Assembly: GCA_024235135.1 (NCBI GenBank)
Contig: JACKMZ010000004.1
Span: forward strand, 62,001-126,000
Direction: 5' to 3'
Origin: Gammaproteobacteria bacterium
GTDB taxonomy: Bacteria; Pseudomonadota; Gammaproteobacteria; Competibacterales; Competibacteraceae
Length of the DNA stretch: 64,000 nucleotides
Position numbers and translations under genes: made by a program. Positions 43,157 to 52,490 of this stretch are shown in pieces. Position 1 is the first letter of the stretch. Every line of letters begins with the position of its first letter. The notes beneath the pieces were generated by a model that saw only the letters and a program-made list of their open reading frames with translations, made no database searches and was not told the origin of the DNA.

Positions 43157-44182
43157 ATGGCTATTCCTGCAACGATGCGCGCCATGGTGCTCGAAGCACC
43201 CCGGCAACCGCTCCGTGAAACGCAATTGCCGGCGCCGCAACCCGCGGCGCAACAAGTTCTCATCCAGGTTCATGCTTGCGGCGTGTGCCGCACCGATCTG
43301 CATATCGTGGACGGTGAACTATCCGAGCCTAAGCTCCCCCTGATTTTGGGACATGAAATTGTCGGCACGGTCGTCGCCCTAGGCGATGGGGTACGCCGTT
43401 TTCGACTCGGGGATCGGGTTGGCGTACCCTGGCTGGGTTATACCTGCGGTGAATGTCGCTATTGCCGGAAAGATCAGGAAAATCTCTGCGAACGGGCCGG
43501 CTTCACCGGCTATACGCTGGACGGCGGTTATGCTGAATACACCGTAGCTTACGAACAGTATTGCTTCCATCTGCCCGCCGCTTACCCGAATGCCGCGGCA
43601 GCGCCGCTGCTGTGCGCGGGTTTGATCGGGTACCGCACCTACCGGCTCAGCGGCGATCGAGTCGAACATTTGGGCATCTACGGCTTTGGCGCGGCGGCGC
43701 ACATCATCGCGCAAGTGGCCGTGCATCAAGGCAAGCGGGTTTATGCCTTCACCAAGCCCGGCGATACCCAAGGCCAGGATTTCGCCCGTCGCCTGGGCGC
43801 CGCATGGGCAGGCGATTCCGGCACCCTACCCCCTGTCGAATTGGACGCGGCGATGATCTTCGCACCGGTCGGCTCGCTGGTGGTCGAAGCCTTGCGCGCG
43901 ACAGCAAAAGGCGGGGTGGTCGTCAGCGGCGGGATTCACATGAGCGATATTCCCGCGTTTCCCTACCGCCTGCTCTGGGAAGAACGGGTGATACGTTCCG
44001 TGGCCAATCTGACTCGTCGCGATGGCGAGGAATTTCTCGCCATCGCGCCGCAGGTGCCGGTCGAAACCACGGTGACCCGTTTTCCCCTGGAGCACGCCAA
44101 TCTGGCCTTGCAAACACTGCGGGCGGGTGAACTCGAAGGCGCGGCGGTATTGATCATGCCGTCGGATCGGGACGTTCAATAG
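43157..44182 (+). CDS. Zinc-dependent alcohol dehydrogenase (MDR superfamily)
   Basis: 341 residues. Catalytic zinc site: CGVCRTDLHIVDGE and GHEIVGTVVALGDGV. The structural zinc site is intact: CGECRYCRKDQENLC. Rossmann loop GIYGFGAAAHIIAQVA lacks the usual GLGGLG but fits the AdhA-like subgroup. Likely oxidises or reduces short alcohols/aldehydes with NAD(P). The ATG at 43157 has GAGGAC eight bases upstream. Gene stands alone, 29 bp before the antiporter gene, so co-transcription is possible. Confidence 0.92.
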   Translation: MAIPATMRAMVLEAPRQPLRETQLPAPQPAAQQVLIQVHACGVCRTDLHIVDGELSEPKLPLILGHEIVGTVVALGDGVRRFRLGDRVGVPWLGYTCGECRYCRKDQENLCERAGFTGYTLDGGYAEYTVAYEQYCFHLPAAYPNAAAAPLLCAGLIGYRTYRLSGDRVEHLGIYGFGAAAHIIAQVAVHQGKRVYAFTKPGDTQGQDFARRLGAAWAGDSGTLPPVELDAAMIFAPVGSLVVEALRATAKGGVVVSGGIHMSDIPAFPYRLLWEERVIRSVANLTRRDGEEFLAIAPQVPVETTVTRFPLEHANLALQTLRAGELEGAAVLIMPSDRDVQ

Positions 44183-44211
44183 CGTCCCATAACGTTAGGG
44201 GGATTTGTTCG

Positions 44212-45924
44212 ATGGCTGAAATTCACGCATTGCAATCCATCATCGTGCTGCTGATGACAGGCATCCTGGCGATCACACTGATGCGTCCCCTGGGTCTGAG
44301 CCCCATCGTGGGCTATCTCCTGGCGGGACTGGCGATCGGGCCACAGGGGCTGGCGTTGATCGACGAAAACGACACCACGCATTTGCTGGCGGAATTAGGC
44401 GTGGTGTTCCTGCTGTTCGATATCGGCCTGCATTTCTCGCTCAGCCACATCTGGGACGCACGCCGCGACATTTTGCTTTTCGGTCCCCTGCAGGTCGGTC
44501 TGTGCACGCTCGTCATAGCGGCCTTCGCCCTGCTGTTCGGCCTGCCGCCGAGCACCGCATTGGTCATCGGAGCGACGCTGGCCCTATCGTCCACCGCCGT
44601 GGTCGTGCAAACCTTGGCCGAGCGGACTCAACAAAGTTGCCCCGTCGGCATTTCCGCGACCGCCATCCTGGTTTTTCAGGACATCTGCGCGATCTTTCTG
44701 TTAATTCTGGTGAATTCCCTGGGCGACATGCAAAGTTCGCCGTTGGCCGCCATCGGCTTGGCCGCCGTCAAGGCCGGCCTGGCCTTCGCCGCCGCCATCG
44801 CGATCGGCCGTTACGTGATCGGCCCCGTGTTGCGAACCCTGGGCAAAACCCGCAACGAGGAGATTTTCACCGCCATCGCCCTACTCATCGTGCTGCTGAC
44901 GGCCGCCGCCGCCGGCAGTTGGGGACTGTCCCTGACGCTGGGAGCGTTTCTAGGCGGCATGATCATCTCCGAAACGCCGTACCGTTTCCTCATTCAAACC
45001 GAGATCAAACCGTTTCGCGGTTTGTTACTGGGCTTTTTCTTCATCACGGTGGGCATGTCGCTGGACGCCACGATCCTGTGGCAGGACTGGCCGCAGATCC
45101 TGCTGCTGGTGGGTCTGCTGGTGGCCATCAAGACGGCCGTCATTCTGGGCGCCGCCCTGGTTTTGAAGACCCCGCTGCGAGTGGCGATACAACTGGGTTT
45201 TCTGTTGTCCCAGGGCAGTGAGTTCGCTTTCGTCATCTTCGCCGCGCCCAGCCTGCAACACACCTTGGGCCCCACGGAATCAGCCTCGCTCATCAGCGCC
45301 GTCGCGCTGAGCCTGGCGTTGACCCCGGCATTGGCCGCCTTGGGTTACCGGGTCGCCATGCACTTGGCCAATATGAATCTGGCCAAGGATCGCCAAGCCG
45401 TGGCGAAACCCGTGGCGACCGTCACGCCGGTGATCCTATTCGGCATGGGCGAGATCGGGCGATGCGTAGCGGATGCCCTGGAAGCCCACAGCATTCCCTA
45501 TTACGCCATCGAAATGGATCACGATCGTTTTATCGCCGCCAACGCCCTGGGCTATCCGGTGGCATTCGGCGACATTGGGGACTTGCGTCTGATCGAAACC
45601 TTCCAGGTCCAAGAACGCACAATGATCGTCGTCACGATCATTCGGTTTGAGGTGTCGCGGGCGCTGACGCCGATATTGCGGGAACGATATCCGCACCTGC
45701 GGCGCTTCGTCTCGGTCGCGGACGAGGAGGAAAAGCAACGCTTCGAAGCCTTGGGCATGCAGGCGGTGGTCACGCGCAGCGTGCCACCGGGTTTGGACCT
45801 GGCTGTCGCGGTGTTGCGCTCGCATGAGGTGCCCGCCGAGAAAATTCACGCCTGGATGCAGCGCCAGCAAAATCAGGCCCTGGACTCGCTCCAGGGGTCC
45901 GAACCCCTGGTCCAGGCGGCTTAG
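44212..45924 (+). CDS. CPA2 cation:proton antiporter with TrkA-N domain (KefB/YbaL type)
   Basis: 570 residues. Twelve or so membrane helices (1-385) of the Na+/H+ exchanger fold, with LFDIGLHFSLSHIW, GATLALSSTAVVVQTL and ISQGSEFAFVIFAAP-like LLSQGSEFAFVIF. A cytoplasmic TrkA-N (RCK) domain starts near residue 405: VILFGMGEIGRCVADALE with the conserved acidic residue in IEMDHDR. Probably exports K+ or Na+ in exchange for protons, gated by nucleotide. A short Gln-rich tail follows. Confidence 0.93.
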   Translation: MAEIHALQSIIVLLMTGILAITLMRPLGLSPIVGYLLAGLAIGPQGLALIDENDTTHLLAELGVVFLLFDIGLHFSLSHIWDARRDILLFGPLQVGLCTLVIAAFALLFGLPPSTALVIGATLALSSTAVVVQTLAERTQQSCPVGISATAILVFQDICAIFLLILVNSLGDMQSSPLAAIGLAAVKAGLAFAAAIAIGRYVIGPVLRTLGKTRNEEIFTAIALLIVLLTAAAAGSWGLSLTLGAFLGGMIISETPYRFLIQTEIKPFRGLLLGFFFITVGMSLDATILWQDWPQILLLVGLLVAIKTAVILGAALVLKTPLRVAIQLGFLLSQGSEFAFVIFAAPSLQHTLGPTESASLISAVALSLALTPALAALGYRVAMHLANMNLAKDRQAVAKPVATVTPVILFGMGEIGRCVADALEAHSIPYYAIEMDHDRFIAANALGYPVAFGDIGDLRLIETFQVQERTMIVVTIIRFEVSRALTPILRERYPHLRRFVSVADEEEKQRFEALGMQAVVTRSVPPGLDLAVAVLRSHEVPAEKIHAWMQRQQNQALDSLQGSEPLVQAA

Positions 45925-45981
45925 CCGCGTCGCGCGCCGGTCGACGCCGGACGCAATGGACCGGCCGACCGGCTCCCAGGA

Positions 45982-47001
45982 CTAATCCGACACGGTGCAC
46001 TCGCCGCACAGACTCATTCGCATGCAGCGCCGCACTTCCGCCGTGGGCAAGCCCAGCGACAGCAGATGGACGAGTTTTGTGTAGGCCGCTTCCGTGGTCA
46101 TATCGAACCCACCCAGCACTCCCGCTTGGGCCAGGGCGCTGCCGACGGCATACTTGCCCAGATCGACCCGGCTTTCCCGACACTGCGATACGGCCGCCAG
46201 GGTGACCCCGCGTTGCACGGCAACGGTTAAGGCATCCAGAAAGCCCGGCGTTTCAATGGGGCCCGACCCGATCCCGTAGCATTCCAGGATCAATCCCTTC
46301 AAAGGCGGTTCCAGCACTTTGCTCAGCAACCGGGCAGTCAAGCCGGGAAACAATTTCAATACCGCCACGCGCGTGTCGGCTTCCGCCGGGAGTTGAAAAC
46401 GCTCGCCATGATCCAGCCGCAGAATCGCGCCACGGTTGATTTCGATATTGATGCCGACCTTGGCCAGGGGCGGATAATTGGGGGAGTCGAAGGCGTCCAG
46501 CGCCTCGCCCTTCACCTTGGTGGCCCGATTGCCGCGCAGCAGTTGTCCGTTGAAATACAGACAGACCTCCGGAACCGGGTATTGGGCGGCCAGAATCAAA
46601 GCGGTCACCAGATTATTACGGGCATCGTTGCGCATTTCCCGCAAGGGAATCTGCGAGCCGGTAACGATGACGGGTTTGCCCAAACCCTGCAGCACGAAAG
46701 AAAGTCCAGCGGCCGTATAGGCCATGGTATCCGTACCGTGCAGGACTAAAAAACCGTCGTAATCGGCGTATTGGTCGATCACCAGGCCGGCGATTCGATA
46801 CCAATCCTGGGGTTGTAGGTTGGCGCTGTCCATGAGCCGGCTGCATTCATGCAAGGTATATTCGGGCATGTCGGCCGCCATGCTGGGAGCCGCCATCTGC
46901 GCCAGCAACTCGGCGAGCCCGGCTTCGGGAACATAACCCTGGGCCGCGCGGCGCATGCCGATGGTGCCGCCCACGTACGCGATGAAAACGCGCTTTTTCA
47001 T
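45982..47001 (-). CDS. ansA: Type I (cytoplasmic) L-asparaginase
   Basis: 339 residues, no signal peptide. Hydrolyses asparagine to aspartate and ammonia. First catalytic threonine in YVGGTIGM; second motif VLHGTDTMAYTAAGLSF; also PVIVTGSQIPLREMRNDA and GLILECYGIGSGP. Convergent with the antiporter gene. Separated by 187 bp from the AGCS gene on the same strand. The C terminus has three extra Cys residues (MRRCMRMSLCGECTV-like), a small oddity. Confidence 0.93.
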   Translation of the reverse strand: MKKRVFIAYVGGTIGMRRAAQGYVPEAGLAELLAQMAAPSMAADMPEYTLHECSRLMDSANLQPQDWYRIAGLVIDQYADYDGFLVLHGTDTMAYTAAGLSFVLQGLGKPVIVTGSQIPLREMRNDARNNLVTALILAAQYPVPEVCLYFNGQLLRGNRATKVKGEALDAFDSPNYPPLAKVGINIEINRGAILRLDHGERFQLPAEADTRVAVLKLFPGLTARLLSKVLEPPLKGLILECYGIGSGPIETPGFLDALTVAVQRGVTLAAVSQCRESRVDLGKYAVGSALAQAGVLGGFDMTTEAAYTKLVHLLSLGLPTAEVRRCMRMSLCGECTVSD

Positions 47002-47188
47002 GGTTTCTTCCGCCTTCCGCGGTCGTCACCGCGGCTTATCGCAAGGCTCGCGCCCATCGATTCGGAGATCAGGGATGCCGTTCGACTACTCCCTTTCCCG
47101 AACAGGATAGGAAGCCGGAAAAGGGCAAAGGCCGGTTTACCCGTTATGCTCCAGACCCGGCCGTAACCGGGTCCGGAAACGCAAGTCG

Positions 47189-48580
47189 TCAAGTCCGGGG
47201 CCACGCCTTGGGGTCGATATCCAAATCCGAGAATTTCGCCGCGTCGAAGACCGGCTTGTCAATTCCGCTAGCGATCTGCTGATCGAAATCCTTCATCACC
47301 CGCAGCCCGGTCTTGAACAGCATGACCAAGGCGGCCAGATTGACCAGGGCCAACAAGCCCATGATGACATCGGCGAACCCGAATACCGTGCCGAGATCCT
47401 GCAGCGAACCCCACATGACCAAGCCCAGTGTGACGATGCGATAGACCGTGAACAGGGTCTTGTTTTCCTCGCTGAAGAAGTTGAGGCTGTTCTCGCCCAG
47501 GTAGTAGTTGTACATAATGGACGTGAAGGCGAACAGCATCAGCGCGATACTGACGAAGCCACGGCCCCACTCCCCGACATGCTCGGCCAGGGCGGCCTGG
47601 GTCATGGCCACGCCCCCCATCTCGCTACCGGGTTGGAAAACGCTCGACAACAGAATGATCGAAGCCGTGCAGGAACACAGAATCAGCGTGTCGATGAAGA
47701 CGCTGAAGGACTGCACGACACCCTGATTGACCGGGTGCGGCACGTAGGCCACCGCCGCCACGTTGGGCGCGCTGCCCAGACCCGCTTCGTTGGAGAACAA
47801 TCCCCGTTTCACCCCCATGAGAATGGCCGCGCCGATCCCACCGGCGAAAGCCGGTTCCAGGCCGAAGGCGCTCTTGAAAATCATCGTGAACATGCCGGGC
47901 AATTCACCGAGGTTGGTGGCGATGACGAACACGGACGCCGCGAAATAACCCAGAGCCATCACCGGGACGACGATCTCCGCGACATCCGCGATACGCTTGA
48001 TGCCACCGAAAATAATCAAACCCAACACGACGACCAGCCCGATGCCGGTCGCGAAAGCCGGAATCCCGAAGGCATCCTGGAACGAGGACGCCACGGTGTA
48101 GGACTGCAAGGCGTTGAAGGCGAATCCGAACGTCGCCAACAGCAACAAGGAAAACAATCCCGCCAGCCATTTCTGCCCAAGGCCACGTTCGATGTAATAG
48201 GCCGGACCGCCGCGAAAAGTGCCATCGGACTCGGCGTTCTTATACAGTTGCGCCAGCGAGCACTCGAAAAAACTGGTGGCCATGCCCATCAGACCGATGA
48301 TCCACATCCAGAACACGGCCCCCGGTCCGCCCAAAGAGATGGCCACCGCCACCCCCGCGATGTTGCCGGCGCCGACGCGGCCGGCGACACTCAGGGCCAA
48401 TGCCTGAAAGGAGCTAAGGTGCCCGGCTTGATGATGGAAAGCCTGGGTCAGGATACTGAACATCCGCCCGAAGTAACGAAACTGCACGAAACGCGAACTG
48501 ATCGTGAACAACAGTCCAAGCACGATGAGCACGGTGATCAACACCTTGCCCCACAGGAGGTCATTTAAGAAACTCAACAT
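47189..48580 (-). CDS. AGCS-family amino acid/sodium symporter
   Basis: 463 residues, about ten membrane helices. Alanine- or glycine-sodium symporter family: LSVAGRVGAGNIAGVAVAISLGGPGAVFWMW is the family signature, and GVKRGLFSNEAGLGSAPN is the second conserved block. Imports small amino acids with Na+. The C-terminal cytoplasmic tail of about 30 residues is charged. It is upstream of ansA on the same strand. Confidence 0.94.
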   Translation of the reverse strand: MLSFLNDLLWGKVLITVLIVLGLLFTISSRFVQFRYFGRMFSILTQAFHHQAGHLSSFQALALSVAGRVGAGNIAGVAVAISLGGPGAVFWMWIIGLMGMATSFFECSLAQLYKNAESDGTFRGGPAYYIERGLGQKWLAGLFSLLLLATFGFAFNALQSYTVASSFQDAFGIPAFATGIGLVVVLGLIIFGGIKRIADVAEIVVPVMALGYFAASVFVIATNLGELPGMFTMIFKSAFGLEPAFAGGIGAAILMGVKRGLFSNEAGLGSAPNVAAVAYVPHPVNQGVVQSFSVFIDTLILCSCTASIILLSSVFQPGSEMGGVAMTQAALAEHVGEWGRGFVSIALMLFAFTSIMYNYYLGENSLNFFSEENKTLFTVYRIVTLGLVMWGSLQDLGTVFGFADVIMGLLALVNLAALVMLFKTGLRVMKDFDQQIASGIDKPVFDAAKFSDLDIDPKAWPRT

Positions 48581-48979
48581 GGCTGACTCTCTGGTGAATA
48601 GTATGGGTGGTGGCTAGCGCCATGAGTGACCGTCGGTTCTCAAGGTGAGCTATCGAAACAATAATCGGCGGCTTAAACAATTAAATAAGCCACACCACAG
48701 CAAAGCAAGTTCTCGCAGGCAACCCATGTGGCGCTATTCGACGCGGTTTGCGCACCCGTTAGCATCCATGGCCCGGCTATTTCCCACCCGCCACCTAATG
48801 AACACCACTGGCATGAATCGCGGCCGTTGCCCATCGGCGGCCATCCTATTCGCATTGTCCAGCGGCACAGGCTATCCTAGCGCATACAAGCCACGGCCCC
48901 GACTCTTCGCATTGCCCGTGTCGCAAGTCGCCATGACCGGGGACGGGGATTCATGCAGACCTTGTAGGGAGATTCGATC
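48581..48979. other. Divergent promoter region between symporter and urease genes
   Basis: 399 bp. Must hold the promoters of the minus-strand symporter gene and the plus-strand urease operon. A 6-bp stem GGCTTA...TAAGCC (near 48669-48692) is the only structure I see. No gene. Confidence 0.5.
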
Positions 48980-49282
48980 GTGGAATTATCGCCCCGCGAA
49001 AAAGACAAACTGCTGCTTTTCACCGCCGGATTACTCGCCGAACGGCGCAAGGCCCGCGGCCTCAAACTGAACTATCCGGAAGCCGTGGCTTATATCTCCG
49101 TGGCCATTCTGGAAGGCGCGCGCGACGGCAGAACGGTGGCCGATCTGATGAGCTACGGCAGAACGCTGCTGACTACCCGCGATGTCATGGAAGGCGTTCC
49201 GGAAATGGTCACCGAAGTTCAAGTCGAGGCGACCTTCCCCGACGGCACCAAGCTGGTGACCGTCCATAACCCCATCGTTTAA
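48980..49282 (+). CDS. ureA: Urease subunit gamma
   Basis: 100 residues, standard length. Recognisable by MELSPREKDKLLLFTAGLLAERR, LNYPEAVAYISVAILEGARDG and MEGVPEMVTEVQVEATFPDGTKLVTVHNPI. Small structural subunit of the nickel urease that hydrolyses urea to ammonia and carbamate. The start codon is GTG at 48980, with GGGAGA before it. First gene of the operon. Confidence 0.97.
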   Translation: MELSPREKDKLLLFTAGLLAERRKARGLKLNYPEAVAYISVAILEGARDGRTVADLMSYGRTLLTTRDVMEGVPEMVTEVQVEATFPDGTKLVTVHNPIV

Positions 49283-49317
49283 TGCATCCGCAATGAATCC
49301 GTGAGGAGTCACCCCAC

Positions 49318-49635
49318 ATGATACCCGGCGAAGTCGTTACGCAACCTGGTGAATTGGAACTCAACGCCGGTCGCCGCACCTTGGAGTTGACCGTAGCCAA
49401 CACCGGTGATCGACCGATTCAGGTGGGTTCCCACTACCATTTTTTCGAAACCAATCCCGCGTTGCAATTCGATCGGGTGGCGAGCCGCGGCTTCCGCCTG
49501 AATATTCCTGCGGGCACGGCCGTGCGTTTCGAACCCGGCCAAACCCGCACCGTGGAACTGGTGGAATACAGCGGAGCGCATCGCGTCTACGGTTTTCGCG
49601 GCGCGGTCATGGGCGGCATGGGAGGCACGCCATGA
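49318..49635 (+). CDS. ureB: Urease subunit beta
   Basis: 105 residues. Conserved blocks: MIPGEVVTQPGELELNAGR, VANTGDRPIQVGSHYHFFETNPAL, and RLNIPAGTAVRFEPGQ. Starts 35 bp after ureA with a GAGGAG Shine-Dalgarno. Overlaps ureC by 4 bp. Confidence 0.97.
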   Translation: MIPGEVVTQPGELELNAGRRTLELTVANTGDRPIQVGSHYHFFETNPALQFDRVASRGFRLNIPAGTAVRFEPGQTRTVELVEYSGAHRVYGFRGAVMGGMGGTP

Positions 49636-51341
49636 GCCGGCGTATCGACCGCCGCGCCTACGCGGATATGTATGGCCCCACAACTGGCGACCGGGTGCGA
49701 CTGGGCGATACGGAACTGTGGATCGAAGTGGAGCGTGACCATACGATTCATGGCGAGGAGGTCAAATTCGGCGGCGGGAAGGTCATCCGCGACGGCATGG
49801 GTCAATCCCAGCGCAGTCAAGCCGAAGGCGCGGTCGATACGGTCATCACCAATGCCCTGATCGTCGATCACTGGGGCATCGTCAAGGCCGATATCGGCAT
49901 CGCCAAAGGCCGTGTCGTGGGCATCGGCAAGGCCGGCAATCCCGATGTGCAACCGGGCATCGACATCGTCATCGGTCCTGGCACCGAAGTCATCGCCGGG
50001 GAGGGGTTGATCGCCACGGCCGGCGGTATCGATGCCCATATCCATTTCATCTGCCCCCAGCAGATCGAAGAAGCCCTGATGTCCGGCGTCACCACCATGA
50101 TCGGCGGCGGCACCGGTCCGGCCACGGGCACCAACGCCACGACCTGCACGCCTGGTCCCTGGAATCTGCAACGCATGTTCCAGGCAGCCGAGGAACTGCC
50201 GATGAATCTCGGTTTTCTCGGCAAGGGCAACGCCAGCCTGCCAGCCGCGCTCGAAGAACAAATCGTGGCCGGGGCCATGGGCCTCAAATTGCATGAGGAC
50301 TGGGGCACCACGCCGGCCGCCATCGATAATTGCCTGGCCGTGGCGGACCGCTTCGACGTGCAGGTGGCGATCCACACCGACACGCTGAACGAATCGGGTT
50401 TCGTGGAAGACACCCTCGCCGCCTTCAAAGACCGCACCATTCACACCTATCACACCGAAGGCGCCGGCGGCGGCCATGCCCCGGACATCATCAAGGCCTG
50501 CGGTGCGGCCAACGTGCTGCCATCCTCCACCAATCCGACACGCCCTTATACGATCAATACGGTGGACGAGCACTTGGATATGCTCATGGTTTGCCATCAC
50601 CTGGACCCGAATATTCCCGAGGATGTCGCTTTCGCCGATTCCCGTATCCGCCGCGAAACCATCGCCGCCGAAGACATTCTGCACGACCTCGGCGCGTTCA
50701 GTATGATCGCCTCGGATTCCCAGGCCATGGGCCGGGTCGGGGAGGTCATCACCCGTACCTGGCAGACCGCCCATAAGATGAAAGTGCAACGCGGCAGTCT
50801 GCCGGAAGACCCGACCGAGCATGACAATTTTCGGGTCAAGCGATATGTCGCTAAATACACGATCAATCCCGCCATCACACACGGTATTGGCCACGAAGTC
50901 GGTTCGATCGAAGTCGGCAAATTGGCCGACATGGTGCTCTGGCGACCGGCGTTTTTCGGCGTCAAACCGGCCCTAATTCTCAAAGGCGGATTCATCGTCG
51001 CCGCGCCCATGGGCGATCCCAATGCATCCATTCCTACCCCTCAACCGGTGCATTACCGGCCGATGTTCGGGGCCCTGGGTGGCGTTCGCGCGACGACCAG
51101 CATCACCTTCGTATCCCAGGCGGCCTTGGCCCACGGCGGCCTGGCCGAACTGGGCTTGCGCAAACGATTGGTTGCGGTGCGTGATACCCGTAAATTGCGT
51201 AAAGCCGATATGGTGCATAACGCCTATCAACCGCACATGGAAGTCGACCCTCAAACCTACGAAGTCCGTGCGGATGGCATGCTGCTGACTTGCGATCCCC
51301 TGCAAGTCGCTCCGTTGGCGCAGCGTTATTTTCTGTTCTGA
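49632..51341 (+). CDS. ureC: Urease subunit alpha (catalytic)
   Basis: 569 residues, full length. Nickel ligands and catalytic groups are in place: GIDAHIHFICPQQ, the carbamylated lysine in MGLKLHEDWGTT, HTDTLNESGF, HTYHTEGAGGGHAPD, and the flap histidines in MVCHHLDPN. MYGPTTGDRVRLGDTELWIEVE is the typical start. Overlaps ureB (ATGA). Confidence 0.98.
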   Translation: MSRRIDRRAYADMYGPTTGDRVRLGDTELWIEVERDHTIHGEEVKFGGGKVIRDGMGQSQRSQAEGAVDTVITNALIVDHWGIVKADIGIAKGRVVGIGKAGNPDVQPGIDIVIGPGTEVIAGEGLIATAGGIDAHIHFICPQQIEEALMSGVTTMIGGGTGPATGTNATTCTPGPWNLQRMFQAAEELPMNLGFLGKGNASLPAALEEQIVAGAMGLKLHEDWGTTPAAIDNCLAVADRFDVQVAIHTDTLNESGFVEDTLAAFKDRTIHTYHTEGAGGGHAPDIIKACGAANVLPSSTNPTRPYTINTVDEHLDMLMVCHHLDPNIPEDVAFADSRIRRETIAAEDILHDLGAFSMIASDSQAMGRVGEVITRTWQTAHKMKVQRGSLPEDPTEHDNFRVKRYVAKYTINPAITHGIGHEVGSIEVGKLADMVLWRPAFFGVKPALILKGGFIVAAPMGDPNASIPTPQPVHYRPMFGALGGVRATTSITFVSQAALAHGGLAELGLRKRLVAVRDTRKLRKADMVHNAYQPHMEVDPQTYEVRADGMLLTCDPLQVAPLAQRYFLF

Positions 51342-51353
51342 ACGGCATCGGCG

Positions 51354-51791
51354 ATGGAATTCAAGGAACGCCTGAGCGAAGGGGTCGGCGCGGACGCCAG
51401 CCTGACCCTCCCCTTCGAATCACGACAAAAAAGCCGGTTATTGACCCATCTCGACGACGGTCGGGAAGCCCGTTTGTTTTTGCCTCGCGGCACGGTGCTA
51501 CGGGATGGCGATCTGCTGCGCAGCGAGGACGGTCTGGTCGTGCGTATAAAAGCCGCATCCGAAACTGTGTCCACCGCCCGTTGCGACGACGCCCTCCACT
51601 TGGCGCGCGCTTGTTATCACCTGGGGAACCGTCATGTGCCGGTACAGATTGGCTGCAACTGGTTACGCTATGGTCACGATCATGTGCTGGACGCCTTGAT
51701 GCGTGAATTGGGTTTGAGCGTGCACACGGAACAGGCGCCGTTCGAACCCGAAGCGGGAGCCTACAGTCACCCGGCTCATCATGAACACTGA
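51354..51791 (+). CDS. ureE: Urease accessory protein UreE (nickel chaperone)
   Basis: 145 residues. N-terminal peptide-binding domain and the metal-binding domain with LARACYHLGNRHVPVQIG and LRYGHDHVLDALMRELGL. The short C-terminal histidine tail (SHPAHHEH) is typical of moderate nickel-storing UreE. It delivers Ni2+ to the UreFGD-urease complex. Overlaps ureF by 11 bp. Confidence 0.95.
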   Translation: MEFKERLSEGVGADASLTLPFESRQKSRLLTHLDDGREARLFLPRGTVLRDGDLLRSEDGLVVRIKAASETVSTARCDDALHLARACYHLGNRHVPVQIGCNWLRYGHDHVLDALMRELGLSVHTEQAPFEPEAGAYSHPAHHEH

Positions 51792-52470
51792 GCCGGCGTC
51801 CAACGACCCCGCGCTGCTACGCTTGCTACAACTGGTCAGCCCGGCCTTGCCGGTGGGGGCGTATGCCTACTCGCAGGGACTGGAATCCGCTATCGACCAA
51901 GGGTGGGTAACCGACGAGGAAAGCGCCTGGCATTGGATCGGCGGGCTACTGAAGCATTCCCTTTGCCGTTTGGACGTGCCGCTCTTCACCCGACTGTATG
52001 CCGCCTGGGAAATGGCCGACGAAGCGCGGGTGAACACCTGGAATGCCTGCTTGTATGCCGGCCGGGAAGCGGCCGAACTACAGCGGGAAGATCATCATCT
52101 GGGCACGGCGTTGGCGCGGCTGCTAACCGATTTAGGCATGCCGGAAGCCACCGCTTGGCGTACCGCGCCACGCGTCTGTTTCGCAACCCTGTTCAGTCTG
52201 GCGGCAGTCCGTTGGCACATCGGCGTAGGGCCAGCGACGCAGGGCTATTTGTGGGCCTGGGTCGAAAACCAGGTGATGGCGGCCACCCGTTTGATTCCGC
52301 TCGGGCAAACCGCCGGACAACGCCTGCTGGTGCGGCTCATGCCGGCGATCTTACGCGCGGCGCGTGATGGCTCGACCCTCGAAGATGAGGACCTGGGTTG
52401 CGCCGCGCCGGGTCTAGCCTTAGCCAGCACCTTTCACGAGACGCAATACTCCCGTTTGTTCCGTTCATGA
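51781..52470 (+). CDS. ureF: Urease accessory protein UreF
   Basis: 229 residues, all-alpha. Blocks LLQLVSPALPVGAYAYSQGLESAIDQGWV, and VAATRLIPLGQTAGQRLL-like MAATRLIPLGQTAGQRLLVRL. UreF bridges UreG and UreD during activation of the nickel site. Here it is the last gene of the cluster; ureG, which usually follows, is absent, and the next gene is on the opposite strand 20 bp away. Confidence 0.95.
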   Translation: MNTEPASNDPALLRLLQLVSPALPVGAYAYSQGLESAIDQGWVTDEESAWHWIGGLLKHSLCRLDVPLFTRLYAAWEMADEARVNTWNACLYAGREAAELQREDHHLGTALARLLTDLGMPEATAWRTAPRVCFATLFSLAAVRWHIGVGPATQGYLWAWVENQVMAATRLIPLGQTAGQRLLVRLMPAILRAARDGSTLEDEDLGCAAPGLALASTFHETQYSRLFRS

Positions 52471-52490
52471 CCGGGCATCCCAACCAACAT

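Noticed and set aside
49587..50894. 435-codon open frame antisense to ureC
   Set aside because: Mirror of a highly conserved gene in G+C-rich DNA; no domain and no Shine-Dalgarno.
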